The notes under the pieces are model-generated. The model had not been told where the DNA came from. It was given only the letters and a program-made list of their open reading frames with translations, and did not search any database. From Chloroflexota bacterium (lineage in GTDB: Bacteria > Chloroflexota > Limnocylindria > Limnocylindrales > CSP1-4), in NCBI GenBank assembly GCA_017853275.1, contig JAFMJV010000017.1:1-51970 (forward strand): a stretch of 51,970 nt of DNA, in the 5' to 3' direction. Shown here one piece after another: positions 15,534 through 23,795 of the stretch. How positions within the stretch are numbered: position 1 is the first letter of the stretch; the number at the start of each line of letters is the position of its first letter. Position numbers and translations under genes: made by a program.

Positions 15534-16528
15534 AGCAGAACGCGTTCGGGAGCACGGGCCTCTCCATCAGCCGGGTCGGCCTGGGTGCATGGGCGATCGG
15601 CGGGCTCGGCTGGAAGTACGCGTGGGGGGCGCAGGACGATGCTTCCTCCGTCTCGGCGATCCGCCACGCGATCGATTCCGGCGTGAGCTGGATCGATACC
15701 GCCGCCTGCTACGGCCGCGGACACTCCGAGGAGATCGTGGCGCGTGCCCTCGCCCCGATCCCGCGCACGGAGCGACCGCTCGTCTTCACGAAGTGCGGCG
15801 TGATCGCGCCGGAGGGGAGCGGCGACCCGGCGCTCGTGGGGGCCCCGGCGAGCATCCGGCGCGAGGTGGAGGATTCGCTCCGGCGGCTCGCCACGGACGC
15901 GATCGACCTCTACTTCATGCACTGGCCGGCCCAGGACGGGACGCCGCTCGAGGAGTACTGGGGGACGCTCGCGGAGCTGCGGGCAGCGGGCAAGGTCCGC
16001 TTCATCGGCCTCTCCAACCACGACCCGGAGCAGCTCGCCCGGGCCCATGCCGTCGCGCGCGTGGACGCGATCCAGCCGCCCTTCAGCGCCCTGAAGCGGG
16101 AGACCGCGGCGGGGATCCTCCCGTGGGCCGCGGAGAACGGCGTGGGGGTCGTGGTCTACAGCCCGATGCAGTCCGGCCTCCTCACCGGCGCGATCGATGC
16201 CGCGCGCGTGGCCACGTTCCCGGCGAACGACTGGCGGCGGGACCACGAGGACTTCACGGGCGAGATGCTGGAGCGGAACCTCGCGGTCACCCGCGCCCTG
16301 GCGGAGGTGGGCCGGCGCCACGGCCGGAGCGCGGGCGAGGCGGCGCTCGCCTGGGTCCTCGGCTGGCGCGGCGTCTCCGGCGCGATCGTGGGCGCCCGGT
16401 CCGCGGCCCAGGTGGACGGCTGGATCGGCGGTGGGGAGCTGGAGCTGGATGCCGCGGACTTCGCGGCGGTCGCGGCGGCGATCGAGGGAGCGCGCGCGGG
16501 CGCGGGGCCGGTGACGCCCGCGCGCTAG
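15530..16528 (+). CDS. Aldo/keto reductase
   Basis: A 332-residue NAD(P)H-dependent oxidoreductase of the (beta/alpha)8 AKR family, cytoplasmic. The catalytic tetrad is visible: Asp56 and Tyr61 in WIDTAACYG, Lys88 in VFTKCG, and His131 in DLYFMHWP. The start is GTG 15530, overlapping the dehydrogenase stop. IGLSNHDPEQL and the IQPPFSALKRE segment are typical of IolS/YghZ-like members. As the last gene of the sugar operon it may interconvert an aldose and its alcohol or reduce a carbonyl breakdown product. It is only distantly similar to the two AKRs at 42229 and 46100. A strong palindrome follows the gene. Confidence 0.88.
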   Translation: MKQNAFGSTGLSISRVGLGAWAIGGLGWKYAWGAQDDASSVSAIRHAIDSGVSWIDTAACYGRGHSEEIVARALAPIPRTERPLVFTKCGVIAPEGSGDPALVGAPASIRREVEDSLRRLATDAIDLYFMHWPAQDGTPLEEYWGTLAELRAAGKVRFIGLSNHDPEQLARAHAVARVDAIQPPFSALKRETAAGILPWAAENGVGVVVYSPMQSGLLTGAIDAARVATFPANDWRRDHEDFTGEMLERNLAVTRALAEVGRRHGRSAGEAALAWVLGWRGVSGAIVGARSAAQVDGWIGGGELELDAADFAAVAAAIEGARAGAGPVTPAR

Positions 16529-16542
16529 CGTTCCGGGTGCCG

Positions 16543-16562
16543 GGACCCGGCGCGCCGGGTCC
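16543..16562 (+). terminator. Perfect 20-base palindrome ending the sugar operon
   Basis: GGACCCGG (16543-16550) and CCGGGTCC (16555-16562) pair across CGCG, 14 bases after the AKR stop. As RNA this is an 8-bp stem with a 4-base loop. It lacks a T-run. It lies between the operon and the next promoter, so a terminator is the simplest reading; a dyad operator is possible. Confidence 0.55.
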
Positions 16563-16580
16563 GCGCGCCGCGTGCCCCTC

Positions 16581-16586
16581 TAGACT
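16581..16586 (+). promoter_or_regulatory. Leaderless -10 box TAGACT
   Basis: TAGACT is followed by six bases and then the GTG start at 16593. The same hexamer precedes the MFS gene on the minus strand at 48465-48470. Confidence 0.55.
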
Positions 16587-16592
16587 CTCCGG

Positions 16593-17558
16593 GTGACCCG
16601 CTCGCCGGGGCGCGCGGGGCCGGTCTCCGGTGGGTCCACGCGCGCCTGGATCCTCCTCCTGCTCACGATGGTCATCTGGGGCGTGACCTACGCCCTGACG
16701 CGTCACGCCGTGAGCTACGTGGGTGTCCTTCCCGGCGCCGCGCTCCGCTTCGGCCTCGGCACGATCGTCCTCATGGCGCTGATCACGATCCCCCGGCGCC
16801 AGCTCCCGCGGATCCCGGCAGGGAGCGGGCCGCGGCTCCTCGCGGGCGGGATCGTGGGGGTCGCCCTCTACAACATCCTCTTCTTCGCGGGCCTTGCGCT
16901 CGCCCCCTCGATCGATGCCGCGGCGCTCATGCCGGTGGCGATCCCGATCTCCACGACCGCGCTCGCCCTCCTCGTCACCGGCGAGCGCCCCCGGCCGGCG
17001 CGCGCGGCGGGGCTCGCGATCGGGGTCGCGGGGGCCGTCCTCTTCCTCGCGTCGGCCACGCCGGACGCCGCCACCCCGAACCGGCTCCTCGGCGACCTCA
17101 TCCTCCTCGCGGCATCCGTGGTCTGGGGCGGCTACACGCTGATGGGCCGCCCGCTCATGGCGGTCGCGGGTCCGCTCCAGGCGACCGCGTGGGTCGTGGC
17201 GGTGGGGATGGTCGTCCTCGTCGTCCTCGCGATCCCGGCCGCCACCGCGGTGGACTGGGGCTCGCTCCCGCCGGACCTGTGGGGGGCGATCCTCTTCCTC
17301 GGTGCGGTCTCCACGGCGGGGGGCTACTCCCTCTACTACCGCGGCGTCCGGGACGTCGGCCCCACGAGCGCAGCCCTCGCGATGCTCCTCCTCCCGATCA
17401 CCGGCTCGATCGCCTCGATCGTCCTCCTCGGGGAATCGATCGGCCTCCTCCAGGCCGCCGGCGCGGTGACGATGGCGGTCGGCGCCATCCTCGCGATCCT
17501 CGCCGCCCCCACCGCGGCCTCCCCGCAGCGCGCGGCCGTGAGCGGTCCGGCCTCGTGA
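16593..17558 (+). CDS. EamA/DMT-family transporter, tandem copy 1
   Basis: A 321-residue membrane protein with ten predicted helices in two EamA repeats, the drug/metabolite transporter architecture. MVIWGVTYALTRHAV (about 23-37) opens the first repeat, and GGYTLMGRPLMAVAGP starts the second. The motif GYSLYYRGVRDVGPT near residues 245-259 is shared almost unchanged with the next gene. Members export amino acids, metabolites or drugs. Translation starts at GTG 16593 without a Shine-Dalgarno sequence, directly behind a -10 box. Its stop overlaps the second copy by GTGA, so the two are co-expressed and may act as a heterodimer. Confidence 0.88.
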   Translation: MTRSPGRAGPVSGGSTRAWILLLLTMVIWGVTYALTRHAVSYVGVLPGAALRFGLGTIVLMALITIPRRQLPRIPAGSGPRLLAGGIVGVALYNILFFAGLALAPSIDAAALMPVAIPISTTALALLVTGERPRPARAAGLAIGVAGAVLFLASATPDAATPNRLLGDLILLAASVVWGGYTLMGRPLMAVAGPLQATAWVVAVGMVVLVVLAIPAATAVDWGSLPPDLWGAILFLGAVSTAGGYSLYYRGVRDVGPTSAALAMLLLPITGSIASIVLLGESIGLLQAAGAVTMAVGAILAILAAPTAASPQRAAVSGPAS

Positions 17559-18514
17559 GCCACGCGGCGCCGTCCGGGGCACGCCTCGTCCTGGGCGCCT
17601 ACCTCCCGCTCCTCTTCACGATGGTCAGCTGGGGGCTCGCCTTCTCCGCGTCGCGGCTCGCGCTCCAGCACGTGGGACCGCTCCCCGCCGCGATGCTCCG
17701 CTACGGGCTCGCCGCGATCGTCCTCCTCGGTGCGCTCGCGGTGGCGGACCGGGGGCTGCCGCGGGTGCCGCGCGGGATGGGCCGGCGGCTGATCGTGGGC
17801 GGGATCGTGGGCGTCGGCATCTACAACGCGCTCTTCTTCCTCGGGCTCTCCATGGCCCCGGCGATCGACGGCGCCGCGATCATGCCCGTCACGAGCCCGA
17901 TCGCGACCGCGGCCTTCGCCCTCCTCGCCACCCGGGAGCGGCCACGCCCCCTCCGGCTCCTCGCGCTCGCGGTGGGCGTCTGCGGCGGCGCCCTCTACCT
18001 CGTCTCCGTCCCGGTCACCGCGGAGTACCCGCTGCGGATCGTGGGTGACCTCCTCTTCCTCTTCACGGCGAGCCTGTGGGGCGTCTACACGCTGATGGGC
18101 CGGGGGTTGATGGCGGTCGCCGGCCCGATGCGCGTGACGAGCTGGACGATGGCGACCGGCGCCGTCCTCATCGCGCTCATCGCGCTCCCCGATGCGCTGC
18201 GCACGGACTGGGCGGCCCAGCCGCCCGACTTCTGGCTGGAGATCCTCTACCTCGGGCTCATCCCCACCGCGCTCGGCTACTCGCTCTACTACCGCGGCGT
18301 GCGGGACGTGGGGCCGACCGGGACGGTCGTCCTCATGTTCCTCATCCCGATCATGGGCATCACGGGCGCCACGCTCATCCTCGGCGACCGGATCACGGGG
18401 ATGCAGCTCGCCGGCTCCGCCACGATGGCGGTGGGCGCGCTCCTCGCCGTCCTCTCCACGAGCCCGCCGCGGCGGACCGCAGCGCACAGCCACGACGGCA
18501 CGCACGGGGTGTAG
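17555..18514 (+). CDS. EamA/DMT-family transporter, tandem copy 2
   Basis: A 319-residue paralog of the preceding transporter with the same ten-helix plan. MVSWGLAFSASRLAL aligns with the first repeat of copy 1; GVYTLMGRGLMAVAGPM, GYSLYYRGVRDVGPT and AGSATMAVGALLAVL align with its second half. The GTG start at 17555 overlaps the stop of copy 1. The C-terminal tail is His-rich (AAHSHDGTHGV). The pair arose by tandem duplication; the copies have diverged in the helices while keeping the loop motifs, which suggests either a heteromeric carrier or different substrates. Confidence 0.88.
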   Translation: MSHAAPSGARLVLGAYLPLLFTMVSWGLAFSASRLALQHVGPLPAAMLRYGLAAIVLLGALAVADRGLPRVPRGMGRRLIVGGIVGVGIYNALFFLGLSMAPAIDGAAIMPVTSPIATAAFALLATRERPRPLRLLALAVGVCGGALYLVSVPVTAEYPLRIVGDLLFLFTASLWGVYTLMGRGLMAVAGPMRVTSWTMATGAVLIALIALPDALRTDWAAQPPDFWLEILYLGLIPTALGYSLYYRGVRDVGPTGTVVLMFLIPIMGITGATLILGDRITGMQLAGSATMAVGALLAVLSTSPPRRTAAHSHDGTHGV

Positions 18515-18517
18515 GCT
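18512..18517 (+). promoter_or_regulatory. Possible -10 box TAGGCT overlapping the EamA stop
   Basis: TAGGCT begins with the stop codon of the second EamA gene and lies 75 bases before ATG 18592. It fits the TANNNT form but has no convincing -35. Confidence 0.3.
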
Positions 18518-18591
18518 CCGCGCTCACGGGCGTGCCGGGGGCATCCGGCGGAAGCCGTGCCGCGAACCGGCCACGGGAGGACCCGAGCACG

Positions 18592-19155
18592 ATGAGAAAG
18601 CCCTTCACCGCCCTCACCCTGGCCGCCGTGACGGCCCTCGCGCTGCCCGCCGGGGCAGCCCTCGCCCAGCAGGCCACCGCGGCACCGGCCGCCTCGCCGG
18701 CCCTGCCCGCGACGCCGGAGGAACGGCTCGCCGCCGCGGAGGCGCGGATCGCGGAGCTGGAGGCGGAGAACGCGCGGCTCGCGGCGCTCCTCACCACCTG
18801 GGGTGACCTCTACGACCCGATGGAGGCGGACCGCCAGCTCCTCCTCGAGCTACGCAAGGAGCTCCCGGATGACGAGGCCGCGGCCGGCGCCTATATCGAG
18901 CGGATCCGCGATCTCGCGGTCCGCTCCGACCCGGTGAAGCTGACCCAGCCTGCCACCCGGCTCACGGAAGCCGCCCCGGCCTGGCTGGCGTGGCGCTTCG
19001 CCGAGTACACGGACGAGGCGGAGCGGCTGGACGCCTACCGGAACGGCGGAGCCCTCGGCTTCGACCGCGAGCTCCTCGAGCTCCGGGACGAGGTCCTCCT
19101 CGTCGTCGCCAGCCACCTCGACGCCGTCCTCACGATCGCCGACCGGGCCCGCTGA
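18592..19155 (+). CDS. Secreted coiled-coil protein of unknown function
   Basis: A 187-residue protein with a Sec signal (residues 1-24, cleavage likely after ALA in GAALAQQ). An Ala/Pro linker is followed by a short coiled coil (about 43-66: EERLAAAEARIAELEAENAR with heptad Leu/Ile/Ala). The remainder is a helical, charged domain with no recognisable family. GGGAGG precedes the ATG at workable spacing. It lies 65 bases upstream of the Asp-box protein and may be the first gene of that operon. The coiled coil suggests self-association in the periplasm-equivalent space or at the cell surface. Confidence 0.65.
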   Translation: MRKPFTALTLAAVTALALPAGAALAQQATAAPAASPALPATPEERLAAAEARIAELEAENARLAALLTTWGDLYDPMEADRQLLLELRKELPDDEAAAGAYIERIRDLAVRSDPVKLTQPATRLTEAAPAWLAWRFAEYTDEAERLDAYRNGGALGFDRELLELRDEVLLVVASHLDAVLTIADRAR

Positions 19156-19219
19156 GCCGGCCGGCAGCCCCACCGACCCACCCACCCCGCGACCCCACCG
19201 GAGCCACCAGGAGCCACCG

Positions 19220-21406
19220 ATGACCGAGACGAACCGCCGGCGCGCCGGCCTCCCCCTCCTCCTCGCCGGCAGCCTTCTCCTCACCCTCCCCGGCCTCGCG
19301 CTGGCGGAGGAGGGAGAGACGGAAGGGGCGATCTCCGGGGTCTACCCGCAGGCGCTCGGCTCGGTGGACTGGCTCGCGCCGGCCGCGGAGTACCTCGCGG
19401 GGCGGAGCGGGATGATCGCCGCGGGGCAGGATCCCGCGTGGGCGGAGATCCGGACCGGCGGCGTCCGGGATGGCGCGGATCCCGGCGGGCTCCTCGGCAG
19501 CGGCCGGAGCGAGCGTGCCCAGGCGGCCGGCGCGGGGCTCGCCCCCTACCGCGACCCGGGTCCTGCCTTCAGCACGAACCACCTGATCACGCGCGACTTC
19601 GGCCAGGGCCCGTACCAGACGGAGCCCTCGATCGCGGTGAACCCGGCGGACCCGGACCACATCATCCTGGGCACGATCGACTACGGCTTCCCCTCGAACT
19701 CGGCCTATGTCTCGCTGGATGGCGGCGAGAGCTGGGAGGGTCCGTTCCGCGTCCCCTACATCCTGGATGACCTGGGCTCCGGCGGCGACCCGGTCGTCAC
19801 CTTCGACCGCGATGGCGCGGCCTACATGACGGGGATCTCGATCGGCCTCGAGGAGTTCACCGTGGGCCCGGTCCAGGTCTACTCCGAGGTCTCGAGCATG
19901 TCCGTGGCGCGCTCGGAGGACGGCGGCTTCACGTGGCCGGAGACCTTCTCCGCCGCGCGCAGCCGGGTGAGCACGGACGGCCTCGAGCCGGACCGCTTCG
20001 GACGCCTGCGCGGCAACCTCTCGATCGGCTTCTACGACAAGCCCTGGATCACCGTGGGCCCGGACCCGGATGACCCGGAGCGGGACATCATCTATCTCAC
20101 GTACACGGACTTCGACATCCGCTACGAGGTCCTCTGGCTGGGCGAGGTGCCCACGATCGTCCCCGTGGCGACGCGCAGCACGATCGAGCTCGTCCGCTCC
20201 GAGGACGGCGGCCGCACGTGGAGCGAGCCGATCGCGGTGAGCCCCACCGTCCAGCAGGGGAACGCCGAGCCCGATGGGGACGGCCCCGGCGTCTTCGGCA
20301 CGAAGCGCGTCGTCCAGGGCTCGCAGCCCGTGGTCGCCGAGGACGGCACCCTCTACGTCACCTGGATCGACAGCACGGACGACGACTCCCAGAAGGGGAT
20401 CGGCGAGATCTACGTGGCGCGATCGGAGGACCGTGGCGCCACCTTCGAGCCCTCGGTCGTGGCGAGCACCTTCAACGAGCTCGCCTACCGGACCCGCAAC
20501 GCCTTCTTCCGCGCCTGGGCCTCGGGCTTCCCGCAGATCGCGCTCGGCCCGGAGGAGCAGATCTACATCGCCTACGCGGCCAAGCCCTCGGATCGCCCGC
20601 GCGATGACTCCGATATCTGGATCGTCCGCTCGGAGGACGGCGAGAGCTGGTCCCGGCCGGCGCGCCTGAACGACGACGACACGACCGCACCGCAGATCTA
20701 TCCCTCGATCGACGTCTCCCCGGACGGGACCGTCCACGCGATGTGGGGCGACATGCGGGATGACCCGACGGAGCTGCGCTACCACATCTACTACACGACC
20801 TCCACGGACGGCGGCGAGACGTGGGGCTTCGAGATCCCGGAGATCGGCGGGATGGTGGGCGACACGCGCGCGAGCGACTTCGCCACGAACCCGAACTACG
20901 CCTTCCCCGGCGGCCGCTTCATCGGCGACTACTTCTCGCTGAAGGCGACCGACGAGGACGTCTACATGGTCTGGCCGGACGGCCGGCTCGGGGAGTACGG
21001 CCCGCCGAACCAGAAGATCGCCTTCACCCGCCGCCGTGCGGTCCCGGCGCCGGAGCTCTTCCTCTCCCCGCCGTCCGGGCCGGGCGGCCAGCAGGTCACC
21101 CTCCAGGGGTTCGGCTTCCAGCCCGACCTCACCGTCTTCGTCCTCCTCGGCGACAGCACGGTCGCCCAGGCGCGCACGGACGAGACCGGCCAGTTCACGA
21201 ACGTCTTCTACATGCCGATCACGAGCGAGGGCGCCCAGACGCTCACGGTCGTGGACGAATCGGGGAACCGGGCCTCCACCTCGTACTACACGGAGTTCGG
21301 CTTCGGGAACATCCTCGACCAGTACCGTGAGCTCTCCAGCCAGCTCGACGAGCTCCGCGGCCGGATCGACGGCGCGGGCGACCCGGAGGCTTCCCCCGCG
21401 CCATGA
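19220..21406 (+). CDS. Secreted Asp-box (BNR) beta-propeller protein, sialidase-fold
   Basis: A 728-residue exported protein with a signal peptide (1-29, ending LALA). Six Asp-box-like repeats of the S-X-D-X-G-X-T-W type occur, for example SLDGGESW (165-172), then SEDGGFTW, SEDGGRTW, SEDRGATF, SEDGESW and STDGGETW further on. They build a beta-propeller like that of sialidases and BNR glycan-binding proteins. The conserved Arg triad of true sialidases is not evident, so catalysis is uncertain. After the propeller a small beta-sandwich (about 618-700; LFLSPPSGPGGQQVTLQGFG) resembles an IPT/TIG domain, and the end is a short helix. Its stop overlaps the first binding protein of the peptide transporter by ATGA, so it is expressed with the transporter and may process or capture its substrate. 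Confidence 0.8.
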   Translation: MTETNRRRAGLPLLLAGSLLLTLPGLALAEEGETEGAISGVYPQALGSVDWLAPAAEYLAGRSGMIAAGQDPAWAEIRTGGVRDGADPGGLLGSGRSERAQAAGAGLAPYRDPGPAFSTNHLITRDFGQGPYQTEPSIAVNPADPDHIILGTIDYGFPSNSAYVSLDGGESWEGPFRVPYILDDLGSGGDPVVTFDRDGAAYMTGISIGLEEFTVGPVQVYSEVSSMSVARSEDGGFTWPETFSAARSRVSTDGLEPDRFGRLRGNLSIGFYDKPWITVGPDPDDPERDIIYLTYTDFDIRYEVLWLGEVPTIVPVATRSTIELVRSEDGGRTWSEPIAVSPTVQQGNAEPDGDGPGVFGTKRVVQGSQPVVAEDGTLYVTWIDSTDDDSQKGIGEIYVARSEDRGATFEPSVVASTFNELAYRTRNAFFRAWASGFPQIALGPEEQIYIAYAAKPSDRPRDDSDIWIVRSEDGESWSRPARLNDDDTTAPQIYPSIDVSPDGTVHAMWGDMRDDPTELRYHIYYTTSTDGGETWGFEIPEIGGMVGDTRASDFATNPNYAFPGGRFIGDYFSLKATDEDVYMVWPDGRLGEYGPPNQKIAFTRRRAVPAPELFLSPPSGPGGQQVTLQGFGFQPDLTVFVLLGDSTVAQARTDETGQFTNVFYMPITSEGAQTLTVVDESGNRASTSYYTEFGFGNILDQYRELSSQLDELRGRIDGAGDPEASPAP

Positions 21407-23793
21407 GCACCCTGTCGCGCCGGATCACCGGCACCGCGCTCGCCACCCTTCTCGTCCTCACCGCGGCGCTCCCCGCCGCGGCCCAGGACGACACGGAGCC
21501 CCCCGGCCCCGCCGCCGACACGATCCGCTTCAGCGCCCATGACGTGGATCGCGCGCCGCTCGATCTCGGGGCGGGCGCGATCGACCTCTACCTCTTCGGG
21601 ATCCGGACGGAGGCGGCCCAGCAGCTGCGCGACGAAGGGGGCGTCCAGCTCTTCAGCGCGCCGGCGCTCAACCTCTCGCTCATCCTCAACCCGGCACCCG
21701 CGCCGGAGGGGAAGCTGAACCCGTTCTCGATCCCGGCGGTCCGCCAGGCGATGCAGTCGCTCGTGGACCGGGACTTCATCGCCCAGGACATCTACCGGGG
21801 CGAGGCCGACCCGATGATCAGCCAGGTGAGCACGTCCGACTACGACTACCTCACGGTCTACGACATCATCCGCGGCGCGGGGATCCGCTTCGACCCGGAG
21901 GCGGCGCGCGAGACGATCGCGACCGCGATGACCGGGGCCGGCGCGGAGCTCGTGGACGGGACCTGGTCGTACGGCGGCGAGCCGATCCGCCTGAAGTTCA
22001 TCGCCCGCGTGGAGGATGAGCGCCGCGAGATCGGCGATCTCATCCGTGCGCAGCTGGAGGCGGCGGGCTTCCAGGTGAGCATGTCCTACCAGTCCTTCGC
22101 CCCCGCCGTCCTCTCCGTCTACTCCACGGACCCGGCCGCCTTCGAGTGGCACCTCTACACGGAGGGCTGGTCGAGCGGCGGAGCCCAGCGCTACGACGTG
22201 GGCGCCGTGAACTCGTTCAACGCGCCGTGGCTCGGGAACATGCCGGGCTGGAAGGAATCCGGCTTCTGGCAGTACGAGAACGCGCGCCTGGACGAGCTCG
22301 GGCAGCGCCTCTTCCGGGGTGAGTTCGCGGACGAGGCGGAGCGCGACCAGATCTACCGCGAGATGACCGCGCTCGGGCTCGGCGAATCGGTGCGCATCTG
22401 GCTCACCACCGTGCGCACGACCTTCCCCGCCACCGCCGGCCTCACCGGGATGACCCGGGACGTGATCTCCGGGCCGCGCACGCCGTGGGCGCTGCGCACC
22501 GCCACGGTGGAGGGCCGGACCGATCTCTCCGTGGGGAACCTGTGGGTCTGGACGGAGCGGACCACGTGGAACCCGGTCGGCGGGTTCGGGGACGCCTACA
22601 GCAACGACATCTGGCGGAACCTCGTGGACCCCGCGGTCGCGAACCACCCCTTCACCGGGCTCGTGGGCCCCTTCCGCGCGGACTACACGGTGGAGACCGC
22701 GGGTCCGGAGGGGACGCTGGAGATCCCCGCGGACGCCGTCCTGTGGGACGCGGTCGCGGACGCCTGGGTCCCCGTGGCGGCAGGCTCCACCGCGGTGAGC
22801 AAGGTCACCTTCGACTACTCGCGCTACCTCGGGTCCACCTGGCACGACGGCACGCCGATCACGATCGCGGACGCGATCTACCCGATCGCGCAGGGCTTCG
22901 AGCTCTCGTACGACCCGGACAAGTCGCGCGTGGAGATCGCCCGCGCGGTGACGAGCCGGCCCTACCTGGAGACGCTCCGCGGCTACCGGATCCTCCCGGA
23001 CGACCGCCTCGAGGTCTACGTGGACTACTGGCACTTCGACGAGAACGAGATCGCGGGCTACGCGAGCCCCGGCTCCTTCTCCTTCCCGTGGCAGCTCCTC
23101 GCGGCGATGGACGATCTCGTCTTCGCCCAGCGGCGGGCTGCCTACAGCGATACCGCCGCTGCCCGTCAGAACGTGCCGTGGCTCAGCCTCGTGATGAGCC
23201 GGGACGCGAAGCTCGTGGAGCGGACGCTGAAGCAGCGCGCGATGCAGGGCGACCTCCCTGCCGGGATCCTGACCGTGGCCGGGCGGACGCTCGCCACGGA
23301 GGAGGACCTCGCCGCGCGCACGGAGGCCTCGCTCGCCTTCCTCGACGCGCACGGCCACCTCGTCATCTCGTCCGGCCCCTACCTCCTGGAGCGCTATGAC
23401 GCGGCCGCGCAGTACGCGGAGCTGAGCGCGGTGCGGGACGCCACGTACCCCTTCCGGGCCTCGGACTGGCGGCTCGGGGATCCGCCCACGCTGGCGATCG
23501 TCCCGCCGGACGCCGGCACGATCGGGATGATGGACGAGACCTCGATCCCGGTGAGCGTGGGGGGCCCGGGGACGCTCACGCTCCGCTGGCTCCTCATCGA
23601 TCCCGCGACCGCCTTCCCCGTCGCCTCCGGCGAGGGGGTGCCCGGGACGGAGCCGGGCAGCTTCTCCGTGACGATCGACGCCGAGACCGCGATGGGGCTC
23701 TTCCCGGGGTTGTATCGTCTCTATCTCGCCGCATCGAGCGACGAGATCGCGCTCGTCACGGAGCGCGAGGTCGATGTGGAGGTCGCCCCCTGA
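21403..23793 (+). CDS. Family 5 (oligopeptide-type) ABC substrate-binding protein with permuted domain order, copy 1
   Basis: A 796-residue exported protein, longer than typical OppA/DppA (520-650). The signal peptide spans 1-27 (ALPAAAQ). The family 5 landmarks occur in swapped order. The block normally found in the second half comes first: IDLYLFGIRTE (60-70) for the GeiD segment, LNPFSIPAVRQAMQSLVDRD (105-124) for the RqAl-idr segment, and then the D-AA-AMTGAG and GEPIRLKFI elements. The block normally at the N-terminus comes later: WHDGTPITIADAIY (480-493) and SSGPYLLERY (656-665). The last about 105 residues form an Ig-like beta-rich domain. No lipobox Cys is seen. It should deliver peptides or similar solutes to the permeases downstream. 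It shares the whole architecture with the next gene. Confidence 0.8.
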   Translation: MSTLSRRITGTALATLLVLTAALPAAAQDDTEPPGPAADTIRFSAHDVDRAPLDLGAGAIDLYLFGIRTEAAQQLRDEGGVQLFSAPALNLSLILNPAPAPEGKLNPFSIPAVRQAMQSLVDRDFIAQDIYRGEADPMISQVSTSDYDYLTVYDIIRGAGIRFDPEAARETIATAMTGAGAELVDGTWSYGGEPIRLKFIARVEDERREIGDLIRAQLEAAGFQVSMSYQSFAPAVLSVYSTDPAAFEWHLYTEGWSSGGAQRYDVGAVNSFNAPWLGNMPGWKESGFWQYENARLDELGQRLFRGEFADEAERDQIYREMTALGLGESVRIWLTTVRTTFPATAGLTGMTRDVISGPRTPWALRTATVEGRTDLSVGNLWVWTERTTWNPVGGFGDAYSNDIWRNLVDPAVANHPFTGLVGPFRADYTVETAGPEGTLEIPADAVLWDAVADAWVPVAAGSTAVSKVTFDYSRYLGSTWHDGTPITIADAIYPIAQGFELSYDPDKSRVEIARAVTSRPYLETLRGYRILPDDRLEVYVDYWHFDENEIAGYASPGSFSFPWQLLAAMDDLVFAQRRAAYSDTAAARQNVPWLSLVMSRDAKLVERTLKQRAMQGDLPAGILTVAGRTLATEEDLAARTEASLAFLDAHGHLVISSGPYLLERYDAAAQYAELSAVRDATYPFRASDWRLGDPPTLAIVPPDAGTIGMMDETSIPVSVGGPGTLTLRWLLIDPATAFPVASGEGVPGTEPGSFSVTIDAETAMGLFPGLYRLYLAASSDEIALVTEREVDVEVAP

Positions 23794-23795
23794 CG

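Noticed and set aside
19220-21406. True sialidase
   Set aside because: Asp-boxes are present, but I could not identify the Arg triad and catalytic Tyr/Glu pair; only the fold is claimed.
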